A DNA stretch of 64,000 nt from Lewinellaceae bacterium (lineage in GTDB: Bacteria; Bacteroidota; Bacteroidia; Chitinophagales; Saprospiraceae): assembly GCA_020636255.1 (NCBI GenBank), contig JACJYE010000001.1:673501-737500 (forward strand), given 5' to 3'. Positions 8,215 through 18,700 of the stretch are shown piece after piece. Position 1 is the first letter of the stretch. The number at the start of each line of letters is the position of its first letter. A model generated the notes under the pieces. That model had not been told where the DNA came from. It saw only the letters and a program-made list of their open reading frames with translations, and made no database searches. The position numbers were made by a program, and so were the translations under genes.

Positions 8215-10068
8215 TTAGTTGGAAGACATTTTTCCGAGCAGGGCCTGAAAGCGGGGGTGTGCCCGCAGGCTGTCGAGGTTGCTGTCGTTGGCGTACCAGC
8301 CTCTTTGTGTGATGCCTTCTTCGTATGCCTGCTCGAGGCAAGACAGCGCCTCGGTGGTCATGCCAAGGATGGCGTATACGCAGCCGGCATTGTACAGCAA
8401 CATGGGGTCGTGGGGCTGCAGGGCCAGCGCTCTTTCCAGCCATTCCAGGGCTTTGCCTTTTTCCCCCATACTGGCCAGGCCATTGGCGCCCAGATAAAGC
8501 GCCCTGATATCTCCGGGGTCCAGCAGCAGGCTGCTTTCCGCCACGTCGAGGCCGCGCTGCTGGGCTGCCATGGCCTTTTCTTTCTTACCCAGGCCTGCGT
8601 AAACGTGCCCGGCGAGCAGCAGCGACTGGTAATCCTCCGGCCGCACCCGGTTGGCCTCTTCAAACCAGTAGGCCGCTTTTTCCAGCTTGCCCTGCGCGTA
8701 GAACAGCCGGGCAAAAAGATATCGGGCCTCGAACAGCTTAGGGTCCAGTTCCAGGGCTTGCTGGAAGGCGCGCTCTGCCTCTTCAAAGCGGTTTTCCAGC
8801 GACAGGTAATGCCCGTAAGCGACGAATGCTTCGGAAAGCAGCGGGTCCAGTTCTATGGCACGGCGGCTGGCGCTACCGGCGGCAAGCAGGTATTCTTCTG
8901 CATTGTCGATGTACATGAACAGGTAGGCAAAACAGTTGGCCAGCCCGCAATAAGCAAGGGCATAGGAATCATCCTGCTTGACCGCTTCGCGGAACAACTG
9001 GAGTGCTTTCTGGATGCTCTCCGGGCTGAACTGATAGAAGTACTGCCGGCCTTGCAGGTAGCGGTCGTAGGCCTGGATGTCGCTGGAGTGCCGGCTTTTA
9101 ATATTGCGCACCCGTTTTGAGATGAGCTTGATCTTGAGCGCAGTAGCGATGTTCTGTGCGATCTCATCCTGAACGGCAAAAAGATCGGACAGTTCGCGTT
9201 CGAATTTGCCGGCCCACAGGTTGTAGCCGGTTTCGCTGTCCACCAGCTCTGCCAGCACCCGGATATGGCCGTCGTGCTTTTGAACGGAGCCAGCCAGTAT
9301 AGCTTTGGCGCCCAGCTGTTCACCCAGCTCGCGGATGTTCAGGTTCTGGCCTTTGAAGGCAAAGGAAGAAGAACGGGCTACGACCCTAAGCCCCGGAACC
9401 TTATTGAGGGCTATGATGATCTCTTCGGCCATGCCGTCGCCGAAATAATCCTGCTCGGGGCTGCCGCTCAGGTTGGCGAAGGGCAGTACAGCCACTGTTG
9501 GCGAGGGCGTTTCGGTCCGCGGCGGTGGAAAATTGGAGGGGATACCGGGGATGTCCAGTTGGTAGAGCCGCTCGGGCTGCTCGAAGCCGCGCAGGATGAA
9601 CTCGCCGAGGTCTTCGAAGGTGAGGCTGCCTTCGTTGAAGCGTTCTTTCAGCTGCTGGATGGTGGCCTGAGAGAGCAATACCTGGCCGCCGTGAGCGGCA
9701 TTGCACACCCGCGATGCGCGGTGCACTTCCAGGCCGATGTATCCCGTTGAGGCGGCAACGGCCTCGCCTGAATGGATGCCGATGCGCACTTTAAGGCCCG
9801 CCTTCCGGGCCCAGGGCTGGGAATAGAACGCCCACTGTGCCATAACGGCGCTGTGGATGGCCATGGCCGGGCTGGAGAAAACGGCAAAGAAACCGTCACC
9901 GGCCGTGTCTACCTCTTTCCCCTGGAGTTTATCCAGCGTATGCCGGATCGTCTGGTGGTATTTTTCCAGGACATACGGATAGCCCTCGCCCAGCCGTTTG
10001 ATGAGCTGGGTCGAATCTTCGATGTCGGCGAAGAAAAAAGTGACAGCCTCCTTGGGGAGTCGGTTCAT
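8215..10068 (-). CDS. Class III adenylate/guanylate cyclase with TolB-like and TPR domains
   Basis: A soluble signalling protein of about 617 aa. The N-terminal cyclase catalytic domain shows the two metal-binding Asp sites (FFFADIEDSTQLI and DTAGDGFFAVF) and IGIHSGEAV, which is typical of the family. A middle segment (TVAVLPFANLS and FGDGMAEEI) matches the TolB/FlgO-like domain common in these multidomain cyclases. The C-terminal half is tetratricopeptide repeats, with motifs such as AYGHYLSLENRFEEAERAF, for protein binding. No receptor or membrane domain is present. The chosen ATG at 10068 immediately precedes the catalytic domain; in-frame starts at 10128 and 10179 would add 20 or 37 basic residues with no recognisable domain. 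Whether ATP or GTP is the substrate cannot be settled by eye. Confidence 0.85.
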   Translation of the reverse strand: MNRLPKEAVTFFFADIEDSTQLIKRLGEGYPYVLEKYHQTIRHTLDKLQGKEVDTAGDGFFAVFSSPAMAIHSAVMAQWAFYSQPWARKAGLKVRIGIHSGEAVAASTGYIGLEVHRASRVCNAAHGGQVLLSQATIQQLKERFNEGSLTFEDLGEFILRGFEQPERLYQLDIPGIPSNFPPPRTETPSPTVAVLPFANLSGSPEQDYFGDGMAEEIIIALNKVPGLRVVARSSSFAFKGQNLNIRELGEQLGAKAILAGSVQKHDGHIRVLAELVDSETGYNLWAGKFERELSDLFAVQDEIAQNIATALKIKLISKRVRNIKSRHSSDIQAYDRYLQGRQYFYQFSPESIQKALQLFREAVKQDDSYALAYCGLANCFAYLFMYIDNAEEYLLAAGSASRRAIELDPLLSEAFVAYGHYLSLENRFEEAERAFQQALELDPKLFEARYLFARLFYAQGKLEKAAYWFEEANRVRPEDYQSLLLAGHVYAGLGKKEKAMAAQQRGLDVAESSLLLDPGDIRALYLGANGLASMGEKGKALEWLERALALQPHDPMLLYNAGCVYAILGMTTEALSCLEQAYEEGITQRGWYANDSNLDSLRAHPRFQALLGKMSSN

Positions 10069-10184
10069 GGCTCGCGATTCCAGTCTTCCAAAAATAACGG
10101 GAATTCCCAAAGAGGTGACAAATTTCATCGGAAAACGCCTGGCCCTTCTATATTTTGCTGCCCAGTCAGTATCATTCATCCTAA

Positions 10185-10290
10185 GTAGTGTTCAAAAAAA
10201 AAAGTTCTCCCTTGGCGATTGCTTGTCTCCCTGCTTTTCTGAAGCTTCCAGCCTGCGCCACATTGCATAATCGGCGAACTTGTTTTTTGA
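10185..10290. repeat. Inverted-terminal repeat element, copy 1
   Basis: The left end reads GTAGTGTTC then an A tract and AAGTTC; the right end reads GAACTTGTTTTTTGA. The interior shares GCTTTTCTGAAGCTTCCAGC-like text with the copy at 61437-61551. It fills almost all of the gap between the cyclase and tnaA, so it lies in the presumed promoter region of tnaA. No open reading frame is present. Confidence 0.7.
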
Positions 10291-10311
10291 TGACTTAACC
10301 AAATTAAAACG

Positions 10312-11694
10312 ATGCACCAGAAAGTCACGATCGAACCCTTCCGCATCAAAGTAGTAGAACAAATACGGTTGACTTCGGATGAGGAGCGCCGCAATTTTTT
10401 GAAAAAAGCGGATTACAACCTCTTCCTGCTCCATTCCGACGAAGTGATCATCGACCTGTTGACCGACAGCGGCACTTCAGCTATGAGTGCCGAGCAATGG
10501 GGCGGCATTATGCGGGGTGATGAGAGTTATGCCGGCGCCCGCAGCTGGCTGCGCATGGAAGCTGAGATCAAAAACCTTACCGGTTACCCCTATATCCTGC
10601 CCACCCACCAGGGCAGGGCGGCCGAACACCTGCTGTATTCCCGCATCGGCGGGCCGGGCAAGGTGTTTATCAGCAATACGCACTTCGACACTACCCGCGC
10701 CAATATAGAGTTCTCGGGTGCTACGGCCGTCGATATTCCCATCGCGGCCGCGTTACATCCGGAAGCGTACCATCCCTTTAAGGGCAATCTCGACATCGAA
10801 AAGCTGGAAGCCCTCATCCGGCTGCACGGGGCCGACAAGGTCGGGGCGGTCATTCTTACCGTCACCAACAATACCGGTGGAGGCCAGCCGGTGAGCCTGG
10901 CCAATGCCCGCGCCATCTCCAAGGCCACAAAGGCCCACGGCATACGGTTTATCCTGGATGCCTGCCGCATTGCCGAAAATGCTTACTTCATCAAACAGAG
11001 GGAGGAAGGATATCAGGACATGAGCTATCGGGAGATCGCTCAGGAAATGTTCGCCCTGGCCGATGGTTGCATCATGAGCGCAAAAAAGGACGGGCTGGTC
11101 AATATGGGCGGCTTTCTGGCCCTGAACGACCATGAGCTGGCGGTGCAGTGCCGCACCGTGCTGATCATTACCGAAGGGTATTCGACCTATGGCGGGCTCT
11201 CGGGCCGCGATATGGAAGCCATCGCCATCGGGCTGCAGGAGGTGTTCGAGCCGGATTACCTCGAATACCGCATTAAGAGCACGGCTTATCTGGGACAGCA
11301 TCTGCGCAACATCGGAGTGCCGCTCATCTGGCCTGCGGGCGGCCACGCCATTTATGTCGATGCCAAAGCTTTTTACCCGCATATACCTGTCGAGGAATTC
11401 CCGGGGCAGGCGCTGGCCTGCGAGTTATACCTGAAGGCCGGCATCAGGAGCTGCGAGATAGGCTCGGTCATGTTCGGTAAAAATAATGAACAGGGGCAGC
11501 TTATTCCTGCGGCTATGGAATTGGTGCGCCTGGCTATTCCACGGCGGGTTTATACGCAGAGCCATATCGACTACGTCGTGGAAGCTTTCCGCGAACTGGT
11601 GCAGGAACGCGAGCGGGTGCACGGCTACCGGATCGCCTACGAGCCACCCTTCCTAAGGCATTTTACGGCCAGGTTTCAGCCGGTGGTGCATTAA
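10312..11694 (+). CDS. tnaA: Tryptophanase (tryptophan indole-lyase)
   Basis: A PLP-dependent beta-eliminating lyase of 460 aa, the usual length, splitting tryptophan to indole, pyruvate and ammonia. Supporting stretches are EPFRIKVVEQ, IDLLTDSGTSAMS, MRGDESYAGARSW, PTHQGRAAEHLL, DACRIAENAYFIKQREE and SAKKDGLVNMGG, where the second Lys binds PLP. QALACELYLKAGIRSCEIGS and IPRRVYTQSHIDYV match tryptophanase better than tyrosine phenol-lyase, but the two are close relatives. No tnaC-like leader peptide and no tnaB permease are visible; the upstream gap is a repeat element. The TAA stop shares a TTAA with the stop of the convergent WD40 gene. Confidence 0.92.
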   Translation: MHQKVTIEPFRIKVVEQIRLTSDEERRNFLKKADYNLFLLHSDEVIIDLLTDSGTSAMSAEQWGGIMRGDESYAGARSWLRMEAEIKNLTGYPYILPTHQGRAAEHLLYSRIGGPGKVFISNTHFDTTRANIEFSGATAVDIPIAAALHPEAYHPFKGNLDIEKLEALIRLHGADKVGAVILTVTNNTGGGQPVSLANARAISKATKAHGIRFILDACRIAENAYFIKQREEGYQDMSYREIAQEMFALADGCIMSAKKDGLVNMGGFLALNDHELAVQCRTVLIITEGYSTYGGLSGRDMEAIAIGLQEVFEPDYLEYRIKSTAYLGQHLRNIGVPLIWPAGGHAIYVDAKAFYPHIPVEEFPGQALACELYLKAGIRSCEIGSVMFGKNNEQGQLIPAAMELVRLAIPRRVYTQSHIDYVVEAFRELVQERERVHGYRIAYEPPFLRHFTARFQPVVH

Positions 11695-14600
11695 GGTTTT
11701 GTATGGAAGCGCACTTTGGGCGCTCCTTCCATCATTTGCAGGGCAAAATCGGCCGAGGTGAAATTGGAAAACTCCGTTTTGCCGCTCGAACTCATATTGG
11801 GGTCGGCGGCAATGGCACTTTTCAGGGATTCGGCCAGCACTTTGATGTTCATGTTCCGTTCCGCTTCGTTGCGGAACAGCTTGTCAGCGCCCAGGCTCAT
11901 GGCGGTGCCTGTCTCTTCCCCTGTGACATCTACCAGGTCTTTTTGGAAATTGTCGCCTGATCTTTTAAACCCGAAATGGATGGCCGCAGGCGGCAGGAAC
12001 AGGTCGAGTGTTTCGGGGCGCAGGCCTTCTTCAAAATAACAGATCAGCACTTCATCTGATAAACGTTCTGTTTTGACAGGAGCGTAACCTACAGCTTCCT
12101 CCCCATCGTCGGTGATCCTTTCGGAGTAGCCGAGGACTTCCATTTCGGGGAATCCGGCAACTGCTACCGAGCGCAGCAGGAAGCCATAGATGGGGCCTGC
12201 CGGCGCGGCCCAAACAGGCTTGAGCTTAAGGCTGGGGCCGCTGCCGTTGGTGTGATAAGGTTTTGGCGATTCGCCCAGGCTGAGGGCGCCGTCCTGCAGG
12301 CATTTCACCCAGAAAGGGTCGATGCGGAAAAACCCGATGGATTCCTCCGGCAGCAGGTTCCAGTCTGGAATGAGGTACTGGAACGGCACTTCCTCCAGCA
12401 TTTCCCGGCGGTTGAGCCAGCCTATGATCTCCGTTTCCAGTTCGGTGTGCACCTGCCAGAGTATGGCGCCTTCTGTATCTGACAGGCTGAGCAGAAGACG
12501 GCCGTGGCCGTAAAAGCCCACGGGCTTGCCGCCGTAGCTTTCGTTTACCCCCAGCAAAGCACCGATGCGCGTTTCCCATATCATCACGCTGCCGTCATCA
12601 GCAGCCGTGAGCACCCGCTGATTGTCGGGAGAGAAGGCAATGGCCGTTACGGGAGCGCTATGGCCTTCAAGGATGGTAGTGGTGTCGTCGCCATCCTTAT
12701 GCCAGATGGCTGCCGTGTGATCATCCAGGCCTACGGCCACCGTTTTGCCATCAGGAGAAAAAGCGAGGGAATGTGCGGAGGCTGAAAGCCCGCTGAGGGC
12801 CGGGCCTGCACTGCCGTCTGCCACTTTCCATAATTTGACAGCTGTGCCGCTGCTCCCTCCCAGCCATTGGCCATCGGCTGAAAAGGCCAGCACACCCACC
12901 TGCCCGGTGAAACCGCTAAGGGAATGGCTCACCTCGAAAGTAGGTTCATTATTTACAGTAGCTTCTGCCCAGAGTTTTACCCCACCCTTTTTATCGGCGG
13001 TGGCAAAATGCACGCCATCTGGCGAAAAAGCGACGGCAGTGGCCGCATCCGCATGGCTGGTATCCGTTTTGTTGAGCGAATAATCTGCGGTATCCCAAAC
13101 GGCCACCGCATTATTCTGGTAGCCGGCGACGATCCACCGGCCGTCCGGGGAGATCGCTACGGCAGTTGCTGCGCTGTTCAGGCTACTGTTTACCAGCGTG
13201 GCCAGTAGCCGGCGGTTGAGCCGATCCCATACCTTCACCGTATGATCTTCCGAAGCAGTGGCCAGGAAGGTTCCGTCTTTTGAAAAGGCAGCATCTGTCA
13301 CCGGGTTGGGATGATAACCTTCGATAGCCGTGATCAGGCGCCCTTTTTCCGTATGGAATACCCTGGCCGTATCGTCGGCCGATACGGTGATAAGCTCTTG
13401 CCCGTCTGGCGAAAAACACAACGCGTTAATGGCATCGCTATGCCCACTCAGCTGCCAGATGGCAGCCTGCGAGGTAGCATCATAGATCACAGCGGTATGG
13501 TCTCCGGGAGTAGCAGCTATCCGGGCGCCGTCAGGAGAATAGGCAGCGATCCGCCCGGGAATAGAGGGCGTTCCTGTTAAGGACAGATCAAGAACCTGGC
13601 TGGCGCTACTGTCCAGTCCTGCCAGCAGCGATTGGCTGTCAGGAGCAAATACGAGGCTGATCACGGCGCTACCCATATCTTTTTCGGCTTCCGGATCAGT
13701 AGTGGAACTGGCAATATTCCAAAGCTTAACTTTATTGTCGGCTGCGCCGGTGGCGATCCATAGGCCATCAGGAGAAGCAGCCAAAGCGGAAATAGCGGCG
13801 CTATGGGCTTCGATGTCTTGTGGGGTGTCCGTGTTGTCCCAGATGGATAACAAACCTTCGCTGGCCGACCGGCTGGCGCCGGCCAGCAGCTTGCCATCGG
13901 CGGTGAACCCTACGGCCTTAACGGCGCCAGGGTGTTCCAGGCTGCGCTTTAATTCGAACGACCGGCTATCCCACAAACGGGCGAATTTATCTTCGGAGCC
14001 GCTCAGCAATTCGCTGCTGTCGGGAGAGAAAGCAACGGCATTAACAGATGCGGTATGGCCGCTGAAGGTGTGGAGCCATTCGCAGGAATGGGCGTCCCAC
14101 AGGCGCACCGTTTTGTCGCTGGATGCGGTCGCCAGCAGTTCGCCATCAGGTGAGATAGCGACGGCGAGGATATCGGCGCGGTGGCCGTTGGCCTGGAAGC
14201 GCTTTATGCGGGCTTCCGGTTTTTGGGTTCCGGAAGGCAGATGGCCGGACTCGCTTTTTTGTGCGCGCTGTCTGTTCTTTCGGGAAATGTAGTTCTTCCA
14301 CTGGTACAACTGGAGCGAGAACTTCCGGTCGCGTAGTGCCATCTGCCGGCCCAGCGTCCAGGCTGCGGCATAACTGGCGTCGAACAACTGGCTCTTGGAG
14401 TCGAAGGCCAGCAGCCGGTCGGCGGCCTCCACAGGCAGGATGTCGATGGCACTGCTATCAGGAGCTTCTCCGGGGATCAACGGGCCGCGGTACCAGGATA
14501 CCGTATCGGCGCCGATGCGCAGGCGGTGGGGCAGGGGCACGTATCCGGCGTCGAGGTAAGGCTGGGCCAAGGGGCTGCCGCTGCTGGGCAGGCGAAGCAT

Positions 14601-15701
14601 GAAACTGCTACCTGCGGCTTCATTGACGCTGGAGAGTATGGCCGAAAAATCCAGGTTTTCGGCATCCGATTCGAAAGCCCAGCTGTACAGGCTCACCAGG
14701 CGGATGAGATCCTCCGGGCCGGTGCTGCCGTAGTTGAATTCACCGTCGTTCACAAAGCAATTTTCCAGGGAAACGAGGTGTACCGTACTCAGGCCTTCCG
14801 CCTGTGGCAGGCGGCTGGCGGTAACGACGGCCCATTCAGCTGCCTCGCCGGGCAGCGTCCCATCCGCGTCGGCGAATTTTTCGAAGATCAGATCATCCAG
14901 GATATCCCGCACGATGGCTTCTTTGCCCGTGAAACCGGCCTGTTGCAAAACGACATCATCTACCCGGTTGGCCGAGCGGTAGAGCAGTGGGTTAGCGATC
15001 CCTTCGGCCGTGCGCAGGATGCGAAATTCCACCAGCTTTTCCCAAAGCGTATCTCCGTTGATGCCGGCATTTTGCGGGATTACTTCCCGGAGGCCTTCTA
15101 TGGTTACTTCTTTGCCTTCCAGGTCGCGGCGGCAGTGGGCCAGATATGGCAGGCTGTCGCGGGCCGGCATTGCTTTTTCGAGTGTCGAACGGGGTACATC
15201 GGCCACTGTTACCTGGCTGTCGTTGCTTTCCCCCACTTCCAGCAGGTTGGCAACATCCGTAATATCGGCCAGCGCGGGAACATGCATGGTGTTGCGCGAC
15301 TCGTTGAAGCTGCCCAGCGATATGGTTTTCGCCAGCGGGGCCTCTTCCTGGCCGAACACCAGCAGGGCCAGCCAGGGCAAGGCATCGGCGCCGGGCGTTC
15401 CGTCGATGGAGCGCTCCCAGGCAAAGGTGCTGCGCTTCAGGATGATATGCGGAACCTTTGCCGAATAATCCGCTTTGCTGCCATTGGGCGGAAAGGCCGA
15501 CTGTATCTCATCCGCAGGCAGGGCATAGCGCTTGCCCTGGACATAGAGTTTCTGCTCCACCACCTCACTAAAGCGGGCTTCTCCTTTGTGTTCTGCCCCA
15601 TCTACCAGGACCTGCTCGTATTTTAGCCGGATGTTGTATTCTCCGCTCTTCAGCAGCGGGAGGTGGTTTTGGATGAAATTGACGTATATGCGCTTTTCCA
15701 T
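11691..15701 (-). CDS. Giant WD40-repeat protein of the five-gene cluster
   Basis: 1336 aa, the last gene of a five-gene minus-strand cluster, 30 bases after the previous gene. No signal peptide or membrane helix is visible. Three parts: residues 1-about 490, an alpha/beta region containing HRLRIGADTVSWYRGPLIPG and FDASYAAAWTLGRQMALRDR; about 502-1090, roughly 14 WD40 repeats (ends such as VRLWD, ARLWD, VKLWN, VKVWD, VAVWD, VMIWE), enough for two seven-bladed propellers; about 1090-1336, a C-terminal part with PFQYLIPDWNLLPEESIGFF and DPFWVKCLQDGALSLG. From memory, the text before and after the propellers resembles two adjacent parts of uncharacterised bacterial proteins, which would make the propellers an insertion. 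WD40 propellers usually bind proteins. Function unknown; a structural or scaffold role is inference. Confidence 0.8.
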   Translation of the reverse strand: MEKRIYVNFIQNHLPLLKSGEYNIRLKYEQVLVDGAEHKGEARFSEVVEQKLYVQGKRYALPADEIQSAFPPNGSKADYSAKVPHIILKRSTFAWERSIDGTPGADALPWLALLVFGQEEAPLAKTISLGSFNESRNTMHVPALADITDVANLLEVGESNDSQVTVADVPRSTLEKAMPARDSLPYLAHCRRDLEGKEVTIEGLREVIPQNAGINGDTLWEKLVEFRILRTAEGIANPLLYRSANRVDDVVLQQAGFTGKEAIVRDILDDLIFEKFADADGTLPGEAAEWAVVTASRLPQAEGLSTVHLVSLENCFVNDGEFNYGSTGPEDLIRLVSLYSWAFESDAENLDFSAILSSVNEAAGSSFMLRLPSSGSPLAQPYLDAGYVPLPHRLRIGADTVSWYRGPLIPGEAPDSSAIDILPVEAADRLLAFDSKSQLFDASYAAAWTLGRQMALRDRKFSLQLYQWKNYISRKNRQRAQKSESGHLPSGTQKPEARIKRFQANGHRADILAVAISPDGELLATASSDKTVRLWDAHSCEWLHTFSGHTASVNAVAFSPDSSELLSGSEDKFARLWDSRSFELKRSLEHPGAVKAVGFTADGKLLAGASRSASEGLLSIWDNTDTPQDIEAHSAAISALAASPDGLWIATGAADNKVKLWNIASSTTDPEAEKDMGSAVISLVFAPDSQSLLAGLDSSASQVLDLSLTGTPSIPGRIAAYSPDGARIAATPGDHTAVIYDATSQAAIWQLSGHSDAINALCFSPDGQELITVSADDTARVFHTEKGRLITAIEGYHPNPVTDAAFSKDGTFLATASEDHTVKVWDRLNRRLLATLVNSSLNSAATAVAISPDGRWIVAGYQNNAVAVWDTADYSLNKTDTSHADAATAVAFSPDGVHFATADKKGGVKLWAEATVNNEPTFEVSHSLSGFTGQVGVLAFSADGQWLGGSSGTAVKLWKVADGSAGPALSGLSASAHSLAFSPDGKTVAVGLDDHTAAIWHKDGDDTTTILEGHSAPVTAIAFSPDNQRVLTAADDGSVMIWETRIGALLGVNESYGGKPVGFYGHGRLLLSLSDTEGAILWQVHTELETEIIGWLNRREMLEEVPFQYLIPDWNLLPEESIGFFRIDPFWVKCLQDGALSLGESPKPYHTNGSGPSLKLKPVWAAPAGPIYGFLLRSVAVAGFPEMEVLGYSERITDDGEEAVGYAPVKTERLSDEVLICYFEEGLRPETLDLFLPPAAIHFGFKRSGDNFQKDLVDVTGEETGTAMSLGADKLFRNEAERNMNIKVLAESLKSAIAADPNMSSSGKTEFSNFTSADFALQMMEGAPKVRFHTKP

Positions 15702-15731
15702 TTTTTCGGATTTCGATGATTTACGGAGAGG

Positions 15732-18700
15732 TTATCGATACAGGGGGTCAGCACTCAGTTCAAAAAAGGCCACCTTGTCGGCGCCGCCATCCTGGAAGCC
15801 GATGTCGGATAATCCCAATTCTGCGAGCAGGACTGCCGTATCGACGGCAGTATTGGCTCCAGTGATATCCTGCCATTCAAAATCACTCCCCTCTTCTACT
15901 GCGGCATTGAAAGCCAGCCCTTCCTTATAGGCCCAGGCCATTTCGTCGGGCGCTTCCGCCGGTGGCCGGGCGATCAGCGTAAAGCCGGTGAGCACATTAT
16001 GAACCAGCTCCTTTTCCTTGTTGAGGCCAGCTGAGAGGGTTGTCCCCCACAAGGCGCGCGGCACGGCTTTAAAGATCGGCCGCATCCTGAAATAGCCCTG
16101 CTGGTCGTCATTTGAATTGTTAAAGACAGCCAGGCTGGCCCGGGTCTGTACTTTCGAGGCGCCCAGCCCCATGGGGCTGATGCCGAACTGGGTGTTGCGG
16201 CTGCGAAAGAGCGGCTGAAGCCCGGCCTGATCGTCGTACATCCCCTGTTCGATGGGCAGCACCGAATCGGTGTTCATCGTAAAGGTTTTCGGGTTGATCA
16301 CCCATATTTCCGCACCGGTAGTTTCTTCTTTGGCAGTGCTGAGCAGGCCGTCGGCTATGCTCAGGGTGAGCAGGTTGGCGGCAGGCAGGAAAGAGTCGTT
16401 GAATTCCTGCCAACTGATCGGCTGCACCGGGTTGAGCGGCGTTGGGCCAAATTCCACCGTAAAGCTGACAATACTGAGGTCGATGCGGGCAACACCTGAG
16501 AATTCCGGCCCCCAGACATGTAAGTCGGCGCCGATGCTCAGGCTGACGGTATGCTCGCCGAAGAACCAGAACGTGTAAGAGATGCTCATGTGGACGTAGA
16601 TCTGAGCATCGTAATGGTAGGGCTTCCAGGAGATGAGGAAGTCGGCGCCGATGAGGAAGGAGGCTTTTAGCGATCCATCTTTCCAGACGGCTTCCAGGCT
16701 GCCGCCTGCCATCGCTGCCGAAGGGGTCAGCGCCATATACATCCGGCCCTTGATGGTGAGCTGGGGTGTGACCCGCCAGTTGAAGCCCAGCCGGGGCACG
16801 TTCGGATAGTGCGCCGGTTTGTTGAAGCGCGGGTGGTAGCCCCCCAGCGTCAGTACGAAATCGCCGGCATAGGGGCTGGGGTCGAACCAGGTGAAGAAGG
16901 CGAAGCCGCCTTGCAGTGTACAATCGCGGGACAGGATATAGGAATCGTTGCTCAACTGCGCCTGGATGCCCAGGAAACCTTCGTCGGGTACGAAGCTTCC
17001 GCGCAGCAGCAGGGTGATCTCGGCTAAGGGTGTAACCGCCTTACTGGCATTGGGGTCGGCAGTGGGCAGCACCAGCTTGGATCGGCCCATGATGTCGAGC
17101 CGGAACGAATCGCCGAAAGTGGCGATCACCAGTACAAAGGAATCGATCAGTTTGAAACTGGTAAAACGGATACCTACAGCCAGGAATATCTTCCCCAGGT
17201 TGATGGGTATGTAGTTGCCGCTGATGAGCAGGCCCGCCAGATCCAGCGGGTTGTCGATACCTTCCGTAGCGACGACGATCATGGGGTGTTGGGCAACCTG
17301 GCTTACATCGGGAATGCGCACCGAGCGGTTATACCCAAAACCGGCCGCCAGGCCCTCGACGAAGAAAAAGGCCGGGCCACCCAGCGGATAGCCCAGGTAG
17401 GCAAAGATGTAGAACGAAGGTTCGCCGTTCACCATCGCATACTCGCCCAGGGCGGCAATGGTAAGGCTGCTGGTTTTGATGACGGCGGTTCCGCCGAAGC
17501 GGTCGCTAACCTCAAGCCCGGGATCGACACCTGCATCATTGTCGATGCGCAGGAACAGGCCGCCAACCTCCACCGGGCCGCTTGCATAGCGCAGGCCAAA
17601 GCCCCGCAGGTTGAAAGCCGGAGCAAAGCGGTCGAGGGGAGAGCCAAAGGACAACTCCAGCAAGCTGAGTGTGAGGGGGCCGAGCGTCAGTTCCGCATCG
17701 GCCATGAACCACAGGTTGCTATCGGCGAAATTGATGCCGATGCGCGCCAGGTTGAGCGGCCCCAGGCGCTTGTTGATATTGAACCATTTGCCCGGCGAAT
17801 CGGGCGCCGGCAGGCGTTTGGAAGTGCTGCCGCCCGTGCTGCTACTGCCGCCGGTATTACTTTCTGAGCTGCCATTGGATGCGCTGCCCGATTCAAGTGG
17901 GAGGTCGAATTGGAGCGGGAAGGGCCCGAGCTCCATGGTCCCGGCAATGTTGGCGCCGTCGGCCAGGCCGACATCAGGCAGGGTTATATCTATTTCCGCA
18001 GTAGTGAAAGCACTGCTGACATCGGCGCTGGTGATGCCGCCTTTGGAGTACATGATGCGCACCTCATCGAGGCTGATGCTGGCGCTGGCGGGCAGCATAG
18101 GGCCTACCAACGGCAGGTTGGTGAAATCCATGCCCAGCTGCAGGCCTACCGTGAAAAGCGTCTTACCGGAAGCGGGCTGGCCGGTGTTGGGGTCTGCCTG
18201 CACGGAAGCATATATGATGGCCGCCTGTTTGAGCGTAACGGATAGCTCGGGAATGGCATCCGCCGCGTCGGGTGATAATTGGCTGATCAGCGATTGTATG
18301 GAAACGGAAGCATCGTCACCTTCGATGCTCAGTACAGCGGCGAGAATGTTCTGGCTGGGGTCCGAGCTAAAGAGCAGGGCGAAATCGTAATCGTCGATGG
18401 TGATCCGCCCGGTAAAGGTTTTGCTGTAAGCGGTGGGCGTGGAGTTCTGGATTGCCGTGATCTCCACGTTGATCGTTGCCTCGAGTACGGTGTCTTCGTC
18501 CAGTGGCAGCTTGCCTTTACAGCTGAAGATAAAGGTTTTGGCGCCGGTATCAAAAGAGGCAAAGATATCCTGCATGGTGAAGGCCTTGATCGGCTCCGGA
18601 ATGCTGTCATCGACGCCAAACTTAGCCGCCAGGCCGGTAATGAGATCGCCGATGGATAGCTCCTGGCCGGGGGCGGTACCGCCGGCAAATAACCAGCCGC

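Noticed and set aside
10290..10311. TnaC-type leader peptide ahead of tnaA
   Set aside because: Only about 20 bases remain after the repeat, and no Trp-containing short frame is present.
14526..15626. 366-codon plus-strand open frame
   Set aside because: Antisense to the WD40 protein gene and without motifs.
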